DNA of 34,725 bases from a virus. Within the stretch, counting starts at the first letter, position 1. Each line of letters begins with the position of its first letter. The notes beneath the pieces are model-generated. The model saw nothing but the letters and a program-made list of their open reading frames with translations, made no database searches and had not been told where the DNA came from. Of this stretch, positions 30,570 through 34,725 are shown piece by piece. The stretch lies in IMG/VR virus record IMGVR_UViG_3300007514_000040, positions 1-34,725 of that record; one strand, given 5' to 3'. The position numbers and the translations under genes were made by a program.

Positions 30570-31049
30570 ATGGAACGTATTTGTAAGAATATTGACTGTC
30601 AGAAGCCTTTTACCTTATTTGATAAGTATGCAAAATCTAGCAAGCCTTCAAAACATTTCTATTGTATTAATTGCAGAAAACACCCTTCCAAAGTAACAAT
30701 AAAATGTGTTGGTTGTGAGAAACGGTTTCAACCTTTAAAATTATCTCAAGTTTACTGTGAATTAAACTGTAAGGTTCGTATATCTAACCGTCGTGCTTAT
30801 AACAGGAATAGGTTAAGAAGGGCAAAGATTGTACATTGTAAATTCTGTAGTATTGAAATACCACCTACAGATGTACCTAGAAATAGGATATGTAAACTAT
30901 GTGAGGAAGGGTTTATTAAGAGATTGAGCGATATGAAATGTATGTTGTGTGGGGTTAAAGTTAAAAGTAAAATGTATTGTTCTGGAAAATGTAGAGCGTA
31001 TTCACAATTAGTTTTATCGAGGAATAAGAAAAATGACGGTGTGTTGTAA
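30570..31049 (+). CDS. multi-zinc-ribbon protein (159 aa)
   Basis: Starts MERICKNIDCQKPFTLFDKY. About four zinc knuckles: YCINC, CVGC with YCELNC, HCKFC with CKLC, and CMLC with YCSGKC. The YC-x2/3-C half is repeated three times. Basic linker (RISNRRAYNRNRLRRAK) suggests nucleic acid binding. It is the first gene of the + strand unit. The start at 30570 was chosen for the TATA box 26 bp upstream; the in-frame extension to 30465 runs antisense into terS. Confidence 0.7.
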   Translation: MERICKNIDCQKPFTLFDKYAKSSKPSKHFYCINCRKHPSKVTIKCVGCEKRFQPLKLSQVYCELNCKVRISNRRAYNRNRLRRAKIVHCKFCSIEIPPTDVPRNRICKLCEEGFIKRLSDMKCMLCGVKVKSKMYCSGKCRAYSQLVLSRNKKNDGVL

Positions 31050-31128
31050 TGAAAATTGGGGAGACGAAGTGTTAATTTGCCTGAAGTGCAACAAGAGACT
31101 AAGGAAGGAGAAGGTTTTTACTTTATAA
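31033..31128 (+). CDS. zinc-ribbon micro-protein (31 aa)
   Basis: Starts MTVCCNENWGDEVLICLKCN and ends KRLRKEKVFTL: CC and CLKC pairs make one zinc site with a basic tail. It overlaps the upstream gene by 17 nt and shares bases with the 62-aa ORF in another frame. Confidence 0.55.
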   Translation: MTVCCNENWGDEVLICLKCNKRLRKEKVFTL

Positions 31129-31244
31129 AGGTGGAGATAAATGATGGAACAACGTCATTCAACAAAGACAAAACAATCACACTCTCGTCAAAAGACGAAA
31201 ACTGCGAAAAGCTCCTCAAACTCGCAGAACATTATTTGTCCTAG
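31056..31244 (+). CDS. small alpha/beta protein in an overlapping frame (62 aa)
   Basis: TTG start; (M)GRRSVNLPEVQQETKEGEG, then FYFIKVEINDGTTSF and CEKLLKLAEHYLS: two strands and a helix with natural composition. A GTG at 31131 is an alternative start. It overlaps the 31-aa zinc ribbon at its 5' end and the 66-aa zinc protein at its 3' end, each in a different frame. Codons used here (CTC, TCG, GAC) differ from nearby genes. Confidence 0.5.
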   Translation: MGRRSVNLPEVQQETKEGEGFYFIKVEINDGTTSFNKDKTITLSSKDENCEKLLKLAEHYLS

Positions 31245-31341
31245 ATGTGCTTTCGAAATGGGGGAATTATCTGCTTGTCATTTAAGGTGTACTAACTGTG
31301 GTGCTGAAATGGACTGTTCTGACAAAGGTAGTGTTTGGTAA
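31141..31341 (+). CDS. zinc-ribbon protein with basic N-terminus (66 aa)
   Basis: Starts MMEQRHSTKTKQSHSRQKTK, a Lys/Ser/Thr-rich leader, then a zinc ribbon with CPRC and CTNCGAEMDC. A GGTGGAG Shine-Dalgarno-like site lies just before the ATG pair. The leader overlaps the 62-aa ORF by 104 nt. The ribbon half is convincing; the leader could be shorter in reality, but no later start codon is in frame. Confidence 0.6.
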   Translation: MMEQRHSTKTKQSHSRQKTKTAKSSSNSQNIICPRCAFEMGELSACHLRCTNCGAEMDCSDKGSVW

Positions 31342-31559
31342 TGGTTAGAGATAATAAGGAAGAATTAATGAGGATATTAACATTATTAATAGATAAATAT
31401 GAGCATAATGATACTGCTGTAAAGGAATTAGCAGGGGAGATGGCTATATTGGCAAAGGAATTAAAAACTACAATAGAATTTACTAAACTTTCAGATGTTA
31501 ATTGTATTAAAGATTTACTAGCAAATGTTTTAAATGTTTCAGTAGGAGATGATAAATAA
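31341..31559 (+). CDS. small helical protein (72 aa)
   Basis: Starts MVRDNKEELMRILTLLIDKY. Helical, heptad-like throughout, Lys/Glu-rich. The ATG shares TAATG with the upstream stop, which fixes this start over a TTG at 31335; its own stop shares TAATG with the next gene. Not recognised. Confidence 0.6.
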   Translation: MVRDNKEELMRILTLLIDKYEHNDTAVKELAGEMAILAKELKTTIEFTKLSDVNCIKDLLANVLNVSVGDDK

Positions 31560-31786
31560 TGGGGTTTGGTAACTTATTTGGATTATTAAAAGAACAGGAT
31601 TATGACCTTCCTGATCCTAATGTTGTTCAGGCTAGACTACATGAATTAGAGAAACAAATGCTTACTGCTACAGGTTCGGAATATACTAAATTAGTCTATA
31701 CTGTAGCAAACACTATGCAGTTACTTAGAATTTGCCGTTCTGCTAGGAAAAAGGGTGGTAAATGGGTGTGGGTTGACATTGATTAG
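31559..31786 (+). CDS. small unknown protein (75 aa)
   Basis: Starts MGFGNLFGLLKEQDYDLPDP, then a helical region with QARLHELEKQMLTATG and a basic Trp-containing end (SARKKGGKWVWVDID). TAATG overlap with the upstream gene. Not recognised. Confidence 0.6.
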   Translation: MGFGNLFGLLKEQDYDLPDPNVVQARLHELEKQMLTATGSEYTKLVYTVANTMQLLRICRSARKKGGKWVWVDID

Positions 31787-32054
31787 TGATAGAGAGAAAA
31801 TAGCATGGGTTTTTGGCTATTTGAAGGCTAATTTCGATATATTTGTAGAACAGGGTGCTAATGCTAATCACATGAGTGATACACTACAGGCACTTACTAT
31901 AGAGGTGTTAAAAATATTAGGTATTAAAGACGCCATGTTGATTAACCATACTATAATGGAGATGGACTCTATTGATATGGAATTAGCAGTTAGAAGGGCT
32001 TTACAGAAGGCAGAGGACGAGTCAGATGGTAAGAGGTTTACCGCTGTATTTTAA
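31779..32054 (+). CDS. small helical protein (91 aa, TTG start)
   Basis: TTG at 31779 overlaps the upstream stop by 8 nt and gives (M)ISDREKIAWVFGYLKANFD; a longer in-frame start at 31755 would run into the upstream gene. All-helical, with acidic and hydrophobic alternation (EMDSIDMELAVRRALQKAED). Not recognised. Confidence 0.55.
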   Translation: MISDREKIAWVFGYLKANFDIFVEQGANANHMSDTLQALTIEVLKILGIKDAMLINHTIMEMDSIDMELAVRRALQKAEDESDGKRFTAVF

Positions 32055-32247
32055 GATTGTTGCCCTTGTGGCAACGATCCTTTTTTTCGTTCCTAGTGCA
32101 GAGGGTTGTTTCATTCCAAAGTCCGATATTAAGGACACTGGTTCTCAATGGGTAAGAGATAGATATGACTCTTCTAATTGGGAAAGAGAAGATAATATAT
32201 TTAATCCTAAAAACTTTGATTTTTGTAAGGCTTCAGGTTGGTGTTAA
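32026..32247 (+). CDS. secreted or membrane-anchored small protein (73 aa)
   Basis: N-terminal signal (MVRGLPLYFKIVALVATILF) ends at VPSAEGC, a weak lipobox-like site. The mature part is polar with a Trp/Asp-rich core and Cys pair near the end (FDFCKASGWC). It may act at the cell surface, for example in superinfection exclusion; that is speculation. Overlaps the upstream gene by 29 nt. Confidence 0.6.
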   Translation: MVRGLPLYFKIVALVATILFFVPSAEGCFIPKSDIKDTGSQWVRDRYDSSNWEREDNIFNPKNFDFCKASGWC

Positions 32248-32366
32248 TGAGTATTCAACCATGTCCTAAATGTAAGGCTACTAAAGGTTGGGAATGGATT
32301 TGGGGTAAAAATGATGGACATTCTACAGGGTATTCCAAATGTAAGGGTTGTGGTGCTAAGTTTTAA
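32247..32366 (+). CDS. zinc-ribbon micro-protein (39 aa)
   Basis: Starts MSIQPCPKCKATKGWEWIWG and ends KCKGCGAKF: a CPKC/CKGCG zinc ribbon about 30 residues long. TAATG overlaps with both the previous and the next gene firmly fix its limits. Probably a nucleic acid-binding or adaptor protein. Confidence 0.7.
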   Translation: MSIQPCPKCKATKGWEWIWGKNDGHSTGYSKCKGCGAKF

Positions 32367-32965
32367 TGGACGTTAGAATTATCCCTAGAGAACAGGCTAA
32401 ACCATTCGTTGAGAAACACCATTATACTCAATCATTAGGTAAGGCTTCTCTAATTACAGGTATGTTTCAAAAGGACATTCTAGTGGGTGTAATCACTTTT
32501 GGTCAAGTCAGCGGTAGGCTTTTAGCCCAATCTATCTGGGAAGGTGGTAATCAATCAAACACCTTTGAGTTTCTTAGAATGTGTGTCTTAGATGAATGTA
32601 TAACACCTAGAACCTTTTTTATCTCAAAGTCCATTAAAATACTTAGACAGAAATTTCCACAAATCAAATGTTTGGTGTCTTTTGCAGATCAAACAGAAGG
32701 TCATATTGGTACTGTATATCAGGCTGCTAGTTGGTTATATTGTGGTCAAACAGGACGTAAATACCACTATATAAAGGACGGAGAAAGGGTCAATAAAAGG
32801 GTGGTTTGGGATCTATCAAAGAAAGAGGGTCTAAAAGAGAAAGAATGTGCAGATAAGCATGGGTATGAAAAGGTTCCTGAATTACCTAAATTTAGATATG
32901 TTTTTCCTTTAAAGCCTGTAAAACTGAAATTAAAGGTTTTAGATTATCCTAAGAGTGCTACTTAG
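32366..32965 (+). CDS. Mom-like DNA modification protein (199 aa)
   Basis: Resembles the phage Mu Mom family, a GNAT-like fold that alters adenines in viral DNA and protects against restriction. Seen: HHYTQS at 18-23, LVGVITFGQ, FEFLRMCVLDEC, SKSIKILRQKFP and the signature FADQTEGHIGTVYQAASWLY (106-125), with YCGQTG after it. The basic C-terminal extension is poorly conserved. It is the last gene of the + strand unit. Family call is good; the exact chemistry is not shown by the sequence. Confidence 0.75.
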   Translation: MDVRIIPREQAKPFVEKHHYTQSLGKASLITGMFQKDILVGVITFGQVSGRLLAQSIWEGGNQSNTFEFLRMCVLDECITPRTFFISKSIKILRQKFPQIKCLVSFADQTEGHIGTVYQAASWLYCGQTGRKYHYIKDGERVNKRVVWDLSKKEGLKEKECADKHGYEKVPELPKFRYVFPLKPVKLKLKVLDYPKSAT

Positions 32966-33024
32966 CTACGGTAGTCCTTCCCATAGGGATATGCAAGCTC
33001 ACACCACACTCTTAATAATAACAC

Positions 33025-33055
33025 TTAATAACTATTAATAACTATTAATTATTAA
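33025..33055. repeat. TTAATAA-type AT repeats incl. exact 21-mer
   Basis: Tandem TTAATAACTA units, ending in TTAATAACTATTAATTATTAA (33035-33055), which is identical to 26808-26828 in the capsid gene leader. Confidence 0.65.
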
Positions 33056-33057
33056 CC

Positions 33058-33065
33058 TTTTTTTT
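33058..33065 (+). terminator. T8 tract, probable terminator of the + strand unit
   Basis: TTTTTTTT following the AT repeat, about 95 bp after the Mom-like stop. Archaeal transcription commonly ends at T-runs without a stem. Confidence 0.45.
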
Positions 33066-33086
33066 GGGCAGGAATAATATCTTGGG

Positions 33087-33094
33087 TTTATAAG
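33087..33094 (+). promoter_or_regulatory. TATA box for the 33116 gene
   Basis: TTTATAAG centred about 26 bp upstream of the ATG at 33116; indicates a leaderless transcript. Confidence 0.6.
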
Positions 33095-33115
33095 ATACCA
33101 GTGTATATATATCCT

Positions 33116-33271
33116 ATGAAATGTGGATTATGCGAAGAATTAGCCTCTTTTCACATACAAGTGGATAAGAACACCCACCATTTATGTCGAAAACACATGG
33201 AAGAGCATAGCCGTTCAGGCAAACGCTATGAGATAATATGGAGAAAGGCTTCCGAACTCATGAAGGACTAA
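33116..33271 (+). CDS. zinc-finger micro-protein (51 aa)
   Basis: Starts MKCGLCEELASFHIQVDKNT, then HHLCRKHMEEH: C-x2-C and C-x2/3-H pairs make one zinc site, with a basic helical end (KRYEIIWRKASELMKD). It has its own TATA box and is followed by a hairpin plus T-run, so it is a single-gene unit beside the control region. It may regulate or bind that region. Confidence 0.65.
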   Translation: MKCGLCEELASFHIQVDKNTHHLCRKHMEEHSRSGKRYEIIWRKASELMKD

Positions 33272-33283
33272 CCGCCCATTTTT

Positions 33284-33304
33284 CGAGATTTTTTCTCGGT
33301 TTTT
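33284..33304 (+). terminator. hairpin plus T-run after the 33116 gene
   Basis: CGAGA (33284-33288), loop TTTTT, TCTCG (33294-33298), then GTTTTT. Lies 13 bp after the stop codon. Confidence 0.5.
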
Positions 33305-33361
33305 AAAAAGGGGGGGCGCGCCTTGTATATAAGTGTATCTGTCGGTCGCTTTTTTTTATAA

Positions 33362-33510
33362 GTACCGTACTTTACCGTACCGAATCCGAAACAAATAAAT
33401 AAGGCGCGCTACGCAGAAATGCTGCCCGATTGTTAATTTTTTTTGTACCGTACTTTGCGGTACTGGTACCGTAATTTACAGTACGCGTACCGTTCGGAAC
33501 GGTACCGTTA
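33362..33510. repeat. GTACCGTAC repeat cluster
   Basis: GTACCGTACTTT occurs exactly at 33362-33373 and 33445-33456. Related direct and inverted copies (TACCGTACCG, GCGGTAC, GGTACCGTA, CGTACCG, GGTACCGTTA) fill the rest up to 33510. Symmetric half-sites suggest binding of a dimeric protein. Confidence 0.7.
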
Positions 33511-33541
33511 GTCACTAGGCGACGGTGCGGTTATGCACTAG
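33508..33541 (+). repeat. CACTAG iterons, right cluster
   Basis: TTAGTCACTAG at 33508-33518 and TTATGCACTAG at 33531-33541, the same element as the four copies at 29-88 and in the same orientation. Confidence 0.7.
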
Positions 33542-33679
33542 TTTTCAGGAATCATAAAGCAAAGAAAAAGGCGCGCGGATTTATTCCATAAAGCAAGGGA
33601 AGTAATTCACAGGCGCGTTTATTGCTGTCGTTTGAGTGAGACTTAGAGAATAATATGATTAATCTTAACCATTAATATC

Positions 33680-33706
33680 AATGGTATGAATGGTATGAAT
33701 GTGATG
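33680..33706 (+). repeat. 9-bp tandem repeat AATGGTATG
   Basis: AATGGTATG at 33680-33688 and 33689-33697, then a diverged AATGTGATG at 33698-33706. It overlaps the inverted repeat CCATT...AATGG (33669-33684). Possible operator for the 33870 gene. Confidence 0.6.
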
Positions 33707-33839
33707 ATTAAATAGATTCGAATATCCTATAGGGTTATGAATAGTGATTTAATTCCAGTACAATATCTCCGCCCAAAGTTAAGTAATACTTAATCAGTAT
33801 ATATAATATAGCATAATATTCTAAAATTGTGATACATGA

Positions 33840-33848
33840 CTATATATA
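33840..33848 (+). promoter_or_regulatory. TATA box for the 33870 gene
   Basis: CTATATATA, centred about 26 bp before the ATG at 33870. Upstream lie palindromes including AAGT-AAT-ACTT near 33780-33790. Confidence 0.6.
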
Positions 33849-33869
33849 GTGATATAGGTAAATTCCTAC

Positions 33870-34448
33870 ATGCCAAAAGTTAATTCAGAACTAATGGAAA
33901 ACGAACATTTTCAAAAAATGTTTGTTCAAAAATTCGGCGTTGAGCCAACCGTATATTTCAACAAATACGGCGAAAACTACAACGCTATTGAATTCGGAAT
34001 TGATGACAATGGCAATTTGAGAGCATTAGTTCGCTCTGATATTGCAGAACTAGTTTGTAAGAAACTAGAGTATAACGTCAGTTCTTCGAATTCTAGACAA
34101 TTCAGAAATCTATCCCGCTCAAGATGCGGAGACTCTGAAACCCTTCAAGAATTTTTTAACAAAACCAGCGCACCAATTGAGGGCGGTTCACAAAACCTCA
34201 TGGTTAACGGACAGCCAAATCTCAACGTTTTGAGATTCAACAAAGTTGGAGAAAAAAACGGACAACGTGTAACCTTCAAAGGCGTCTACATGCTCGAGGA
34301 CGTGAAAACATGGGCAAATACAGCACGCGATTTAATCGCAAAATGTCAACGTGAATTACTCACTGAGGTCTTTCAAGAATTCAGCGGAGTTTTGAAAATT
34401 CACGTAACATCAAAAATCGAATATGTTGACGAGGTGCAAAACTCATGA
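33870..34448 (+). CDS. unknown early-type protein (192 aa)
   Basis: Starts MPKVNSELMENEHFQKMFVQ. Mixed alpha/beta and polar; the Ser/Arg-rich stretch NVSSSNSRQFRNLSRSRCGD could bind nucleic acid. It is the first gene to the right of the candidate origin, with its own TATA box, which suits an early or replication protein. Codon choice (AAC, TTC, CTC, GGC) is richer in C-ending codons than most other genes. Its stop overlaps the next start (ATGA). Not recognised. Confidence 0.6.
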   Translation: MPKVNSELMENEHFQKMFVQKFGVEPTVYFNKYGENYNAIEFGIDDNGNLRALVRSDIAELVCKKLEYNVSSSNSRQFRNLSRSRCGDSETLQEFFNKTSAPIEGGSQNLMVNGQPNLNVLRFNKVGEKNGQRVTFKGVYMLEDVKTWANTARDLIAKCQRELLTEVFQEFSGVLKIHVTSKIEYVDEVQNS

Positions 34449-34725
34449 GCCAACAAATTCACAACCAAGAAACCGTAAGAACTGAAATCTCTGAAATTAT
34501 GGAATACATAACAACAGAGTTTGAAGGTGCTTTGGACTATTGGAAAACACAAAACAATAATCCAGAAAATTATTTCAACACTGGATTAGAAAAATTCGAT
34601 TTTGAAACTTTGCACAGCGAAGGTTCAGAATTAAAACAAAAAGTTGACCGTTTAGTAATTCTAATTGGTCAACTTGAATTCAAAAATATTTTTGCAACCA
34701 ACCAAGAATTTGAAGGAAGAATGGA
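34445..34725 (+). CDS. unknown protein, truncated by window edge
   Basis: Starts MSQQIHNQETVRTEISEIME; 93 complete codons are visible and the frame is still open at the edge. Helical, Glu/Asn/Gln-rich (KQKVDRLVILIGQLEFKNIF). It is coupled to the gene before it through an ATGA overlap and shares its codon style. Not recognised. Confidence 0.6.
   Translation, partial: MSQQIHNQETVRTEISEIMEYITTEFEGALDYWKTQNNNPENYFNTGLEKFDFETLHSEGSELKQKVDRLVILIGQLEFKNIFATNQEFEGRM

Larger units (their letters stand above)
33272..33869. other. repeat-rich non-coding region, candidate origin/control region
   Basis: No credible ORF in 598 bp. It contains a terminator-like hairpin, a G7 tract (33310-33316), four GGCGCG islands (33315-33322, 33403-33409, 33570-33577, 33612-33617), GTACCGTAC repeats, two CACTAG iterons, the pair ATAAAGCAA near 33554 and 33589, 9-bp tandem repeats, palindromes (ATTCGAAT at 33716-33723, CCTATAGG at 33726-33733) and TATATAAG at 33326-33333 with no gene behind it. 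Together this resembles a replication origin with a regulatory region for the gene at 33870. Confidence 0.6.

Noticed and set aside
1-34725. Integrase, attachment sites or provirus junctions
   Set aside because: No tyrosine or serine recombinase motif and no tRNA-derived repeat were seen; the window gives no support for a provirus.

Overview
The window looks like the structural half plus the replication/early region of a tailed (head-tail, Caudoviricetes-type) virus of an archaeon. Seen directly: terminase large subunit, portal, an HK97-type capsid protein, tail tube, tape measure and baseplate-hub-like genes lie beside an archaeal/eukaryotic-type MCM helicase and an archaeal Hjc-like resolvase. 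Many genes appear to be leaderless, with a TATA-like box about 26 bp before the start codon. The DNA is AT-rich. A marine ammonia-oxidising archaeon (Nitrososphaeria/Thaumarchaeota) is my best guess for the host, but that is inference; no host gene or tRNA is present to settle it. The right edge cuts a gene, so the window is not shown to be a complete genome.

Layout. From 30.5 kb down to 0.2 kb nearly everything is on the - strand. 30.5-28.6 kb: small and large terminase. 28.6-24.9 kb: BppU-like protein, portal, and a fused prohead protease/major capsid protein. 24.9-23.6 kb: an XhlA-like coiled-coil/membrane protein, a holin-like membrane protein and a membrane-anchored metzincin protease, a candidate egress cassette. 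23.5-15.9 kb: connector, tail terminator, tail tube, tail assembly chaperone with a -1 frameshift, a gp10-like protein, a tape measure apparently split by a second frameshift, and the hub. 15.9-10.7 kb: LamG and fibre-like proteins. 10.7-4.3 kb: replication and DNA metabolism (PD-(D/E)XK nuclease, RHH regulator, MCM, metallophosphoesterase, winged helix, zincin, DNA methyltransferase-like protein, Hjc). 4.3-0.2 kb: unknown proteins, two more virion-like proteins and a RecB/Cas4-type nuclease, with several overlapping micro-genes.

A 33-bp divergent promoter at 30.54 kb starts the + strand. That strand holds zinc-ribbon proteins, small unknown proteins, a secreted peptide and a Mom-like DNA modification protein (to 32.97 kb). 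A roughly 600-bp non-coding region follows (33.27-33.87 kb), full of repeats and resembling an origin or control region, then two unknown genes at the right edge. Iterons of the form TTAnnCACTAG occur both in this region and at the left edge of the window.

The most notable signals are: (1) a TACTTCTC element at a fixed 34-35 bp upstream of the start codons of eight structural genes, with a ninth copy at a different spacing, where a BRE would sit, which looks like a late-promoter element; (2) two candidate programmed -1 frameshifts, one canonical (tail chaperone) and one with a stem-loop starting at the stop codon (tape measure); (3) a candidate archaeal egress cassette built around a metzincin; (4) about fifteen small zinc-binding proteins, many joined by TAATG or ATGA overlaps and too short for routine gene calling.
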